Assembly (NCBI GenBank): GCA_036250195.1
Contig: JAVHZZ010000003.1
Span: forward strand, 41,327,835-41,391,834
DNA length: 64,000 bases
Direction: 5' to 3'
DNA from: Mixophyes australis
Taxonomy: Eukaryota > Chordata > Amphibia > Anura > Limnodynastidae
Below the pieces are notes generated by a model. The model did no database searches. It saw only the letters and a list, made by a program, of their open reading frames with translations, and was not told the DNA's origin. The number at the start of each line of letters is the position of its first letter. Position 1 is the first letter of the stretch. Shown here piece by piece: positions 9,326 through 19,462 of the stretch. Both the position numbers and the translations under genes were made by a program.

Positions 9326-12319
9326 ATGGATTCAAAGCAGTCCACATATGATCTAAATGAGCAACCAGGTTCTGTCACCAGTCCTGATGTTAGTGTTCCC
9401 AGTACGTCATCTGGCCAAGGCGATGTCAAACAACAGAGTGTTTTCAAATTAGTGCAAAAAACAAAAACCAAAAAAAAATTTACTGTATTGAAGCGAAAAA
9501 GAAGTGTAACTGAGCAAAAGTTAAGTGACGATAAAAAAAAAATTGCAAGCATGCCATTCTACACACGCAGTGGCAAAGAGAGAATGAGGCCTTCACCTTT
9601 GGCTATTAGTGGCAGATCCCAAAAAGTTACCCAGCCTACAATTGGTGCACAACTACTGTTACGCGTCAAAGCTGAGCTGCAAGATAACAGTGAGGCATTA
9701 CAGGAGAATATTTGCTCTGATTCACAAATGACAACAATCCCTGTGGAGAGTCCATCCAACAGTGGGATGTCTAATCGTGAGCATTCTGCTGATGTGTGCC
9801 TTAATAGCCCGAGTGTAGCCGGTGATACCCAAATTGAGGATGCCACTTTGGAATTAGAAGAGTATGAGGGGGAGATTTGTGTAGGCGACGAGGGCGCTAA
9901 TGAGGATGTTGATGAGGATGAGGTTGTTTGTGTAAGTCCTGCACCAGTGGCAGCAGTTCTGGCACGTGACAAGAAAAAGGCCATTGTCATGCCTGGGCAT
10001 AAAACAAAAAAATCCACTTCTTATGTGTGGAATTATTTCTACCCAAATCCAGACAACAATTGTATAGCCATTTGTAGTGTATGTGAAGCCACAGTCAGTC
10101 GAGGGAGGGACCTTAACCATCTTGGAACCTCGTCTATGTTACGCCATTTAACGAGAGTTCATGGCAAAGTGTTGGGAAAAGCTGAAAGTTCTTCCCAAAA
10201 GAATACAAGCACTCCCTCATCAGCTAAGACCCTCCGCTCACCGACATACCGACGGCTACAAAATACACCCACCACACCATCCTCATCAATATCCTCAGTA
10301 GCGCTTGGAGTTAGCCCGGCATCCCACTTAAGGCTGGATGACTCCGGCACTATTATTGATTCCTCTGAAGAAAGCGTTAGTCCTGCTGCTGCTGTTGCTG
10401 CTGCTGGGGGTGAATCGTCATCCCAGAGGCAGGTTAATAAAATGAGCAGTCCTACATTTCAGCAATTAACTGTGAAACAATCATTTGCGAGGGGAAGCAA
10501 ATATGACAGCAGTCACCCAGTCGCCAAGCGAATCACAGACGCCATGGCTGCAATGTTAGTGTTAGATCTGCGTCCAATCTCCACAATAAACGCAGCTGGT
10601 TTTTCACAGTTAATTGAGGTTTTGTGTCCGCGTTACAGAATTCCATCGCGACACCATTTCTCCCGTAAAGCTATTCCACAACTATACCAAAAAGTGTGTA
10701 AAAATGTAGAGATTGCGCTGAAAAATGCCATTCTGCCCACTGTTCACTTAACCACAGATATGTGGACAAGTGGAAGTGGCCAAACCAAAGACTATATGAC
10801 TGTGACAGCCCACTGGGTTGGTCATTCACCTTCACCAGCAGGAACAGCAGCAGCATGTACACCACTACGTAACATTTGTCACAGGCAGGCCACTCTTTGT
10901 ATCACCGGCTTCACTAACAGGCATACGGCTGACAATTTGTTACGCAAACTGAGAGATGTGATTGATGCATGGCTTATACCACTCGGACTCTCCCCAGGGT
11001 ATGTCATTTCAGATAACGCCAACAATATAGTGCGAGCATTACAGCTGGGTGATTTCCAACATATTCCCTGTTTTGCTCACACCATCAACTTGGTGGTGCA
11101 GAGCTTCCTACGAAATAACCGTGAGGTGCAGGAGATGCTTTCGGTGGCCCGTAAAATTTCAGGCCATTTCAGGCATTCAGCCACAGCATGTAGGAGATTA
11201 CAGCAGCTCCAAGAGCAGTTTAACTTGCCCTGCCACCAACTTAAGCAAGAGGTGGTAACTCGGTGGAATTCCACCCTGTACATGCTTCAGAGGATGGAGG
11301 AACAGCGCAAAGCCATCCAAGCATATTGCACAAGTCATGACATTGGGAAAGGAGGGGGGATGTATTTCACTCTTGCACAGTGGGGAATCCTTTCAGTGCT
11401 GTGCAAGGTGCTGAAACCATTTGAAGTTGTGACATGTGAGGTCAGTGCAGACTCTGCTAGTTTGAGCCAAGTCATTCCTTTAATTAGACTATTGGAAAAG
11501 CAGCTTGAGAAAATGAAGGAGGAGCTGAAAGCAAGCAATTCAGCAAAGTATGTTGGCCTTGTCGATCAAGTACTTAATTCGCTTCACAATGATCCTCGAG
11601 TTATTAAGATCTTGAACTCGGATCAGTACGTTTTGGCCACTGTGCTTGATCCAAGGTTTAAAACCTACATTGAGTCTTTACTTGTAAATGAGCGAGATGT
11701 GAACTTTTGCAAGGAGCTATTGCTCAGCAAGTTGGCCGCTGAACTGGGCCTCGGCTTGACGACGTGTCCTCCTTCACTTTCTCAAGCTGTTGCTCGTAAA
11801 AAATTAAATTTCCAAAAAAGAAGCAGGGAAGACACAGGGGGCAGACCAGAACAATTTAACATCTGGGCTGGTTTGAAGGATTTTTCAAAAAAATGTGTCA
11901 CTTTGCCCATAACTCCATCCAATATGAGTATAAACATGCAAAGGATGGTGGAGGATTACTTTCAAGAGGTAGTTGATATGGAAATGTCAGACAGTCCCTT
12001 TCCTTACTGGGAAGAAAAGCAGGCCATTTGGAAACCCATGTACAAACTTGCTTTGCAATACCTAAGCTGCCCACCCTCCAGTGTGTACTCTGAACGAGTG
12101 TTCAGCACAGCAGGGAACTTAGTCAGTGATCGCCGTAGAAGGTTACTTCCCAAAAATGTGGAGAAAATGATGTTTATAAAAATGAACTACATCTTCCACG
12201 AGGAAGGCCTTCACCATCCAAGACATCCAAGCACTGACTGTTCTCTAATGGCGGATTCAAGCGGCGATGAATTGATAGTCTGTGATGATGACGTACACAC
12301 TGATGAGGGTGAGGATTAA
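9326..12319 (+). CDS. BED zinc-finger hAT transposase (997 aa, intact)
   Basis: This is a single uninterrupted ORF encoding a hAT-superfamily transposase of the ZBED-like type, expected to bind the element ends in the nucleus and catalyse cut-and-paste transposition. The N-terminal ~225 residues are low-complexity and acidic. A BED finger spans roughly residues 232-280 (Trp-Asn-Tyr-Phe, then Cys-x2-Cys and a paired His ending HLTRVH). The RNase H-like core shows TTDMWTS (~residue 478) and ISDNANN (~563), the expected places for the first two catalytic aspartates. CFAHTINLVV follows, then TRWNST (~645), resembling the RW motif. The C-terminal dimerisation block contains SSVYSERVFSTAGN and RRRRLLPKNVEKMM (~918-950), where the catalytic Glu of hAT enzymes lies. 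The start is the first ATG after the 100-bp repeats. All motifs are present, so activity is plausible but unproven. Confidence 0.93.
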   Translation: MDSKQSTYDLNEQPGSVTSPDVSVPSTSSGQGDVKQQSVFKLVQKTKTKKKFTVLKRKRSVTEQKLSDDKKKIASMPFYTRSGKERMRPSPLAISGRSQKVTQPTIGAQLLLRVKAELQDNSEALQENICSDSQMTTIPVESPSNSGMSNREHSADVCLNSPSVAGDTQIEDATLELEEYEGEICVGDEGANEDVDEDEVVCVSPAPVAAVLARDKKKAIVMPGHKTKKSTSYVWNYFYPNPDNNCIAICSVCEATVSRGRDLNHLGTSSMLRHLTRVHGKVLGKAESSSQKNTSTPSSAKTLRSPTYRRLQNTPTTPSSSISSVALGVSPASHLRLDDSGTIIDSSEESVSPAAAVAAAGGESSSQRQVNKMSSPTFQQLTVKQSFARGSKYDSSHPVAKRITDAMAAMLVLDLRPISTINAAGFSQLIEVLCPRYRIPSRHHFSRKAIPQLYQKVCKNVEIALKNAILPTVHLTTDMWTSGSGQTKDYMTVTAHWVGHSPSPAGTAAACTPLRNICHRQATLCITGFTNRHTADNLLRKLRDVIDAWLIPLGLSPGYVISDNANNIVRALQLGDFQHIPCFAHTINLVVQSFLRNNREVQEMLSVARKISGHFRHSATACRRLQQLQEQFNLPCHQLKQEVVTRWNSTLYMLQRMEEQRKAIQAYCTSHDIGKGGGMYFTLAQWGILSVLCKVLKPFEVVTCEVSADSASLSQVIPLIRLLEKQLEKMKEELKASNSAKYVGLVDQVLNSLHNDPRVIKILNSDQYVLATVLDPRFKTYIESLLVNERDVNFCKELLLSKLAAELGLGLTTCPPSLSQAVARKKLNFQKRSREDTGGRPEQFNIWAGLKDFSKKCVTLPITPSNMSINMQRMVEDYFQEVVDMEMSDSPFPYWEEKQAIWKPMYKLALQYLSCPPSSVYSERVFSTAGNLVSDRRRRLLPKNVEKMMFIKMNYIFHEEGLHHPRHPSTDCSLMADSSGDELIVCDDDVHTDEGED

Positions 12320-12449
12320 GCTGAAGATGATGCCGATAACATCTTTTTAAAACTTTCTATGTAAGTGTAGGGTGCAATCTACCCCCAAAGAGGAAAGGGA
12401 CTTGTGGCATTTCCATATCACATACCATCTTGAAAGGCTGCTGTTAGGG

Positions 12450-13060
12450 CAATTTATCCTTAAGGGTAGGGTGTCATAGACAGAGTGACCCTAAACTGGC
12501 TTTGTCCATTTTTCATAATATTGTACAGTCTATAATGGCTGAATTTTTGGGTATTTTATACAAGTGGAGGGGGGCCTAGAGAGACAGAAACCAAACTGGC
12601 TTTTTCCATGTCAATTAATATTGTACAGTCTATAATGGCTGAATTTTTTGGTATTTTATACAAGTGGAGGGGGGCCTAGAGAGACAGAGTGACCCCAAAC
12701 TGTCTTTCTCCATGTCAATTAATATTGTACAGTCTATAATGGCTGAATTTTTTAGTATTTTATACAAGTGGAGGGGGGCCTAGAGAGACAGAGTGACCCC
12801 AAACTGTCTTTCTCCATGTCAATTAATATTGTACAGTCTATAATGGCTGAATTTTTTGGTATTTTATACAAGTGGAGGGGGGCCTTGAGAGACAGAAACC
12901 AAACTGGCTTTCTCCATGTCAATTAATATTGTACAGTCTATAATGGCTGAATTTTTTGGTATTTTATACAAGTGGAGGGGGGCCTTGAGAGACAGAAACC
13001 AAACTGGCTTTTTCCATTTCTTTACATATTTAACTATAAGTGTAGGGTGTAATATACATT
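12450..13060. repeat. ~100-104-bp tandem repeat downstream of the hAT transposase
   Basis: The landmark caagtggaggggggcc recurs near 12562, 12662, 12766, 12870 and 12970 (periods 100, 104, 104, 100). Each unit carries attaatattgtacagtct and ataatggctgaatttttt. The array follows the transposase stop and is part of the 3' non-coding region of the element. The right end at ~13265-13390 is a run of ccaaaa-type units leading into the terminus. Confidence 0.88.
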
Positions 13061-13483
13061 CAAAGACGATGGCTGCATTGCCAATATGCATAGATGGAGA
13101 GGAAGACAATCTGTTTTGTGTGTAGAATAGGCCTACCAACGAAGAATTAAACTGTTTTTTTGGATGATTTATTACCTCAACAATTAGATTACTTGTCTCT
13201 AAAACAGTTGGAGCACTAAATTGGGTTAATTTAGGCCCAAAAACATGGATTTTCCCAAAAAATAGCAAAACAAAACCAAACAAAACCAAAACCAAAACCA
13301 AAACACGCAATGGAGGTTTTGCAAAACCAAAACCAAAACCAAAACACGACGGTAATCCAGATCCAAAACCGAATCCAAAACCAAAACACGGGGGTCAGTG
13401 ACCATCTCTACTTTTAAGCGCATTGTTTAATTGCTAAAGCACTGAATCGTAGTTTAGAGTCTGTGATTAGGAATTAAAGTCTA

Positions 13484-13811
13484 GGGGCCTGATTCATTAA
13501 GGATCTTAAATAAAGAGGATCCTTATTTCAGTCTCCTGGACAAAACCATGTTACAATGCAAGGGGTGCAAATGAGTGTTCTGCTTTGCACATAAGTTAAA
13601 TACTGACTGTTTTTTCATGTAGCACACAAATAGCTTATTTGTACACTGAAATTTATAGTTGATATGTGTGTGTTTCATGAAAAAACAGTCAGTATTTAAC
13701 TTATGTGCAAAGCAGAACACTCGTTTGCACCCCTTGCATTGTAACATGGTTTTGTCCAGGAGACTGAAATAAGGATCCCCTTTATTTAAGATCCTTAATG
13801 AATCAGGCTCC
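13484..13811. mobile_element. Long-palindrome MITE, copy 1
   Basis: The arms are almost perfect inverted repeats. The left end reads ggggcctgattcattaagg and the right end is its complement (ccttaatgaatcaggctcc). The arms share long stretches including cagtctcctggacaaaacc and the mirrored ggttttgtccaggagactg, with a short spacer near 13640. It is non-coding, ~328 bp, and the same family occurs at 57190-57525. It sits between two hAT elements and belongs to neither. Confidence 0.85.
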
Positions 13812-14878
13812 AGGACGTTACCCTTTCCTCAATGTGTTTCTACTAGAGCTGAGCGCACTCGGATTTATGAAATCCGAGCCCACCCGAACGTTGCCGATCC
13901 GAGTCGGATCCGAGACAGATCCGGGTATTGGCGCCAAATTCAAATCTGAAACTGAGGCTCTGACTCATAATCCCGTTGTCGGATCTCGCGATACTCGGAT
14001 CCTAAAAATTCCCCGCTAGTCGCCGCCATCTTCACTCGGGCATTGATCAGGGTAGAGGGAGGGTGTGTTAGGTGGTCCTCTGTCCTGCTATATCTCGTGC
14101 TGTTCAGTTAAGTTCTGTGCTGTTCAGTTAAGTTCTGTGCTGTGCTGTGCTCAGTCCAGTGGTGCTGTGTCCTGTGCTCTGTCCTTCTGAGGTCAGTGGT
14201 GCTGCTGGGACCTGTGCTGTGTCCTGTTCAGTCCAGTGGTGCTGTGTCCTGTGCTCTGTGCTTCTAAGGGCATAGTTATTTCCCCAATATTCCAAAGTGT
14301 TTAAAAAAATAAAAAAAAGTTATTTAAAAAAAATACAAAAAAATAATTACATTTTTTTTTAATTACAACAAAATTTGCACAACCAATCCTGCAGTATAAG
14401 CCCATTGGTACTGCAATATTACCAAGTTCCCACATTCTGCAGTATCAGTCCAGTGGTGCTGTGTCCTGTGCTCTGTCCTGCTGAGTTCAGTAGTGCTGCT
14501 GGGTCCTGCGCTGTGTCCTGTTCAGTCCAGTGGTGCTGTGTCCTGTGCTCTGTGCTTCTAAGGGCATAGTTATTTCCCCATTATTCCCAAGTTTTTAAAA
14601 AATAAAAAAAAAGTTATAAAAAAAATTAAAATAAAAAAAAATAAAAAAAAATAATTATAACCAAATTTGCAAAGCCAATCCAGCAGTATATAAGCCCATT
14701 GGTACTGCAATATTACCAAGTTCACACATTCAGCAGTAAAAGTCCAGTGGTACTGCTATTACAAAGTTCACTGATTCAGCAGTGTATAAGTCCAGTGGTA
14801 CTGCTATTACAAAGTTCACTGATTCAGCAGTATAAGTCCAGTGCTACTCTCCTGTGCCGCATATAATTTTTAAAGGCT

Positions 14879-16200
14879 TTGCCAAGTGTGTGTGGCTTAG
14901 GGGTACGCTCTCTTGTGCTACATATAATGGAAAACCAAAATTTGGAGGATAAAGTAGGGAAAGATCAAGACCCACTTCCTCCTAATGCTGAAGCTGCTGC
15001 CACTAGTCATGACATAGACGATGAAATGCCATCAACGTCGTCTGGCAAGCCCGATGCCCAATCTCCTAGTACAGGGCATGTAAAATCTAAAAAGCCCAAG
15101 TTCTCAAAAAATAGCAAAAAGAGAAACTTAAAATCATCTGAGGAGAAACGTAAAGTTGGCAATATGCCATTTACGACACGTAGTGGCAAGGAACGGCTTA
15201 GGCCCTGGCCCGTGTTCATGACTAGTGGTCCAGCTTCACCCAAGGATCTAAGCCCTCCTCCCCCCCCCTACAAAAAATTTAAGAGAGTTATGCTGTCAGC
15301 AACAACAACAAAACAGCAAAGAACTCTGCCTTCTAAACAGATGACATCACAAATCCCCAAGGCGAGTCCAAGGGTGTTGTTGGTTGTGAACCCTGACCTT
15401 CCCATCACTGTACGGGAAGAGGTGACTCCATCCAGCATTTGCAGCATGCCCTCTGCATATGCTGGAAGGATCACCCACAGTCCAGTTACAGATTTGGCTA
15501 ATGAAGGTGTGAATGTTGTACACTGGGAGGAGGATATTGATGTAGCTGGCGCTGAGGAGGATGTTGATGATTATGATGCAGACAGATACCAAATTGCCTT
15601 TCTCAATTTCTATTTATATTCTAGATTATATAATGGCTGAAAAGTTTTCTGTTTTACTCCTAGTGGAGAGGGGATCTGATGCAGACAGATACCAAACTGC
15701 CTTTGTCCATTTCTTTGTATATTTGAATTTCTAGTTCTACAGTCTATGCAGGCTGCTTTATTTATATTCAACTACAAGTGTAGGGCGGGGGGGGCATAGA
15801 TAGCCACCAAAGTAACGTGGTCCATTTAATTTCACTTTCTAGCTCCACAGTCTGTGCAGCCTGCTTTTTTTTATCTTCAAAGTATTTATATTTACAAGCC
15901 TTGCAATCTAAATTAACTAGAGGTAGTGACGTGGTAGAACTCCAAAAGGCAGTTTAGAAGCCCCTGTACAAACTGGCTCTATTTTTTAACTGAGTTGTCC
16001 CCCCTCCAGTGTGTACTCGGAAAGAGTTTTTAGTGCAGCGGGGAACCTGGTCAGTGAGCGGCGAAGGAGGTTGCTTCCTCACAACGTTGAAAAAATGATG
16101 TTTATAAAAATGAATAATCAATTCCTCAATGAAGTACAGCACTGCCCTCCAGACAGTACAGAGGGACTGTGGTTGTGGAGTCCAGCGGGGACGAATTGAT
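14879..16200 (+). pseudogene. Broken BED-type hAT transposase
   Basis: The 5' part (ATG at 14927, open to 15640) matches the N-terminal region of the intact transposase: PSTSSG, then MPFTTRSGKERLRP against MPFYTRSGKERMRP. The BED finger and the whole RNase H-like core are missing. Coding similarity resumes at ~15950-16140 with PPSSVYSERVFSAAGNL and RRRRLLPHNVEKMM, the C-terminal block, behind in-frame stops. Between the two lies sequence resembling the 3' non-coding repeats of the intact element (agacagataccaaactgcc, caagtgtagggc), so the internal region was replaced rather than just deleted. It cannot encode a working transposase. Confidence 0.88.
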
Positions 16201-16337
16201 AATGTGTGAGGAGGAGGAAGTACACACTGTAGGGGGAGAGGAATCAGAGGTTGAGGATGAGGACGACATCTTTCCTCAGTAGAGCCTGTTAAGTTTGTAC
16301 AGGGAGAGATGAATTGTTTTATTGGTGTGGGGGCCCA

Positions 16338-16401
16338 AACAAACCAATCATTTCAGCCACAGTTGTTTGGTAGGCCCTGTCGCTGAAATGATTGGTTTGT
16401 T
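16338..16401. repeat. 20-bp perfect stem-loop in the degenerate hAT element
   Basis: The arm at 16338-16357 (aacaaaccaatcatttcagc) is the exact complement of 16382-16401, with a 24-bp loop. It lies just 3' of the broken transposase. Its function is unknown. Confidence 0.85.
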
Positions 16402-16669
16402 AAAGTGTGCATGTCCTATTTCAACAACATAAGGGTGGGTGGGAGGGCCCAGGGACAATTCCATGTTGCAACTTTTTTTTTGGCATTATGTGACCATTCA
16501 ACAGTCGTTTGCCATGTTAAAAAAGTAAAAGAAAATGCCAACAAATTCAATAAATTAAATCAAAAGTTAAATGCCCTGTCATTATTTAAAACAAGAGGTT
16601 TTGACGTGCTAGAATTAGTGTAGTGTTAAGATGTTATAAACACTACACTTTGAAATTGGAGGAGGTATT

Positions 16670-17193
16670 GTGGCCCCGGTATCAAATTGGGTACCGGGGC
16701 CACCCCACTACGCAGTCCAGATACTTGTTTGGTGGAATTCAGACCAGTTGAGGGTTTTATTATTATATTGTGGGGACCACTCTATCTATACCACACTACA
16801 ACTCTATATCACTCTATTTAATACTTTAATTCTATTTAATACTTTAATTCTATTACTAATTCCCATAAAGAGGAACTGCCGCTTCTATTTAATACTTTAA
16901 TTCTATTAGTAGTTACCATAAAGAGGAACAAAATAAACCAATTTTACCAAAAGTATAATATGACTTAAACTTACAAACACTACACTTGAAAGATGGTGCC
17001 TTTAAATGAAAAAGTCAGTCTTCATTGTACGACTATGTGCAACAGGGACAGTTTTTTGGTTTACAAAGTCAACCAATAACACTTCGACCCTGTCTGTCTT
17101 TAACATACTTGATGGGATCTCAATGACGAATGGTCTGTACCATGTTTGGAGGAGGTATTGTGGCCCCGGTACCAAATTGGGTACCGGGGCCAC
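16670..17193. repeat. Two copies of a gtggccccggtacc hairpin
   Basis: Hairpin A is 16670-16703 and hairpin B is 17160-17193. Each has 14-bp arms and the same 6-base loop aaattg. B is a perfect stem and A has one mismatch. Both are preceded by ggaggaggtattg and followed by cactacgcagtccagat, the start of the tandem unit that expands downstream. They are subterminal structures of the hAT element. Confidence 0.85.
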
Positions 17194-17261
17194 TCCACTA
17201 TGCAGTCCAGATAGAGGTGTATCAGATATTAAACAACGTTGACTGTTGCTGCAAAAATTTT

Positions 17262-18195
17262 AAATAATATTGTGGGGAACACTACACTACGCAGTCCATA
17301 AACTTTTTGGGTGGAATTCAGACCTGTGTAGGGTTTTTTAATAATATTGTGGTGACCCACTCCTCTACGCAGTCCAGGTACATTTATTGGTGCGAATCAT
17401 AAAAGTTCAGGGTTTTTAATATATATTGTGGTGACCCACTCCTCTACGCAGTCCAGGTACATTTATTGGTGCGAATCATACAAGTTGATGGTTTTCTTAT
17501 TATATATATTGTGGTGACCCTTTCCTCTACGCAGTCCAGGTACATTTATTGCTGCGAATCATACAAGTTGATGGTTTTCTTGTTATATATATTGTGGTGA
17601 CCCACTCCTCTACGCAGTCCAGATACATTTATTGCTGCGAATCATACAAGTTCAGGGTTTTTAATTTATATTGTGGAGACCCACTCTTCTACGCAGTCCA
17701 GGTACATTATTCGGTGCGATTCATACCAGTTGATGGTTTTCTTATTATATATATTGTGGTGACCCACTCCTCTACGCAGTCCAGATACATTTATTGGTGC
17801 GAATCATAAAAGTTCAGGGTTTTTAATATATATTGTGGTGACCCACTCCTCAACGCAGTCCAGGTACATTTATTGGTGCGAATCATACAAGTTCAGGGTT
17901 TTTAATATATATTGTGGTGACCCACTCCTCTACGCAGTCCAGGTACATTTATTGGTGCGAATCATACAAGTTCAGGGTTTTTAATATATATTGTGGTGAC
18001 CCACTCCTCTACGCAGTCCAGGTACATTTATTGGTGCGAATCATACAAGTTCAGGGTTTTTAATATATATTGTGGTGACCCACTCCTCTACGCAGTCCAG
18101 GTACATTTATTGGTGCGAATCATACAAGTTGATGGTTTTCTTATTATATATATTGTGGTGACCCACTCCTCTACGCAGTCCAGAAAGATACCTCG
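17262..18195. repeat. 79/83-bp tandem array within the degenerate hAT element
   Basis: The unit contains gtggtgacccactcctctacg, cagtccaggtacatttattg and gtgcgaatcatacaagtt. Successive copies begin at about 17352, 17431, 17514, 17597, 17676, 17759, 17838 and 17917, alternating 79- and 83-bp lengths. The 4-bp difference is in the tata stretch (ttcagggttttta versus ttgatggttttcttatta). About eleven copies are present. Confidence 0.9.
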
Positions 18196-18299
18196 TTGCA
18201 ACGTTTTGGACTAATAACTATATTTTGAGGTGTTCAGAATACACTGTAAATTAGTGGAAATGCTTGTTATTGAATGTTATTGAGGTTAATAATAGCGTA

Positions 18300-19250
18300 G
18301 GATGCCACCAAATGTCTTATTCACTCTCTGATCATCTCCCGCTTGGACTACTGCAACCTAGCTCCTTACTGGCCTGCCCCAATCTCATCTCGCTCCCCTT
18401 CGATCTGTTCTTAACGCAGCCGCTAGGCTTATCTTCCTTTCTCGCCGCTCCGCGTCTGTCTCCCCCCTCTACCTATCCCTTCACTGGCTCCCCTTCCCCT
18501 TCAGAATCCTCTTCAAGCTTCTCACTCTTACTTACAAGGCCCTCGCCAACTCCACTGCACCCTACATCTCCACCCTCCTCTCTATTCATGCTCCTTCCCG
18601 CCCTCTCCGATCAGCCAATGACCGTCGCCTCTCTTCTCCCCTGATCACCTCCTCCCATGCGCGTATCCAAGACTTCGCCCGCGCTGCCCCCCTCCAGTGG
18701 AACAAGCTCCCTCCCTCTATCAGAACCTGCCCTAATCTGTCCAGTTTCAAACGGGCTCTAAAAACCCACCTTTTTCTTAAAGCCTTCCAGTCTCCCACTT
18801 AACTCCCTACCAGATCTTCTGCCTCTTCCCCTTCACTCCCCTTCCCTTATCCTCCTTCTCTCCCTCCCTCGTGTCTCTCTGTCTGTCTACCCCACCCCTT
18901 AGATTGTACGCTCCTTCGAGCAGGGTCATCTCTCCTCCTGTCTTCACCACTTTAACTCTGCTCTCCAGCTACCTTGCCCTCCTCCTCCCCGTTCCCTCTT
19001 GCTCCCTCCTCTCCTCTCTGGGGGTTTCCCTGCCCTCCGTGCCCTCTTGGGCTCCGCCGTATGCGGGACCTTCCCCTCTCCCCTCCACCCGCCCCTCTAG
19101 CTGTGCTTTGAGATCTCGGAGTTACTGTGCATTTTGTTTACTGTATCGTGCTGTCTCACCTTGTATTGTACTTTGTTTGTCCCTGTACGGCGCTACGGAT
19201 ACCTAGTGGCGCCCTACAAATAAAAATTAATAATAATAATAATAATAATA
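18300..19250 (+). mobile_element. L2-type LINE 3' fragment nested in the hAT element
   Basis: Translation of the + strand, allowing frame changes, gives the conserved C-terminal part of an L2-like reverse transcriptase ORF: HSLIISRLDYCN, then LNAAARLIF with SLHWLPFPFRILFKLLTLTYKAL, and near the end AAPLQWNKLPPSIR with SFKRALKTHLF. A ~400-bp 3' UTR follows, ending ggcgctacggatacc, gtggcgccctacaaataaa and an (AAT)n tail at ~19228-19250. It is 5'-truncated, as usual for LINE insertions, and frameshifted. Confidence 0.85.
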
Positions 19251-19462
19251 AAGTAGGAGTGAAAATAAGCCCAAAAACTTGATTTTTAAACTTTTTATGT
19301 TTTTTTAAAAAAAAATCCGAATCCAAAACCTTAAATCCGAACCGAGACCTTTCGTCAAGTGTTTTGCGAGACAAATCCGAACCCCAAAAATAATGAAAAT
19401 CCGGATCCAAAACACAAAACACGAGACCTCAAAAGTCGCCGGTGCACATCCCTAGTTTCTAC

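Larger units (their letters stand above)
8351..13410 (+). mobile_element. Complete autonomous-looking hAT DNA transposon (5060 bp)
   Basis: The element is framed by a perfect 8-bp target-site duplication, cttttaag at 8343-8350 and 13411-13418, which is the hAT hallmark. The terminal inverted repeats begin TAGAGATGG on both ends (9 bp perfect, then diverging). Inside, in order, are a GC-rich left subterminal region with inverted ccgaacc motifs, a 100-bp tandem array (8701-9300), the intact transposase ORF (9326-12319), a second ~100-104-bp tandem array (12540-13000), and a right end rich in ccaaaa. The perfect TSD and uninterrupted ORF indicate a young insertion. Confidence 0.92.
13844..19454 (+). 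mobile_element. Degenerate hAT transposon related to the 8351 element
   Basis: A perfect 8-bp TSD, gtttctac, is found at 13836-13843 and 19455-19462. The termini are TAGAGCTGAGCGCAC (left) and the complement of TAGGGATGTGCACCG (right), an imperfect inverted repeat. The left end carries the same type of ccgagcccacccgaac sequence as the intact element, and the right end carries aatccgaatccaaaacc. The interior has a broken transposase, a 79/83-bp tandem array and a nested L2-type LINE fragment. The decayed coding region contrasts with the clean TSD. Confidence 0.9.

Noticed and set aside
9286..11538. Antisense ORFs over the hAT transposase
   Set aside because: Shadows of the + strand coding frame, with no family features.
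18264..19206. Serine/proline/leucine-rich + strand ORFs of 126 and 111 codons
   Set aside because: Out-of-frame readings of the L2-type LINE. The true frame gives reverse-transcriptase C-terminal motifs.
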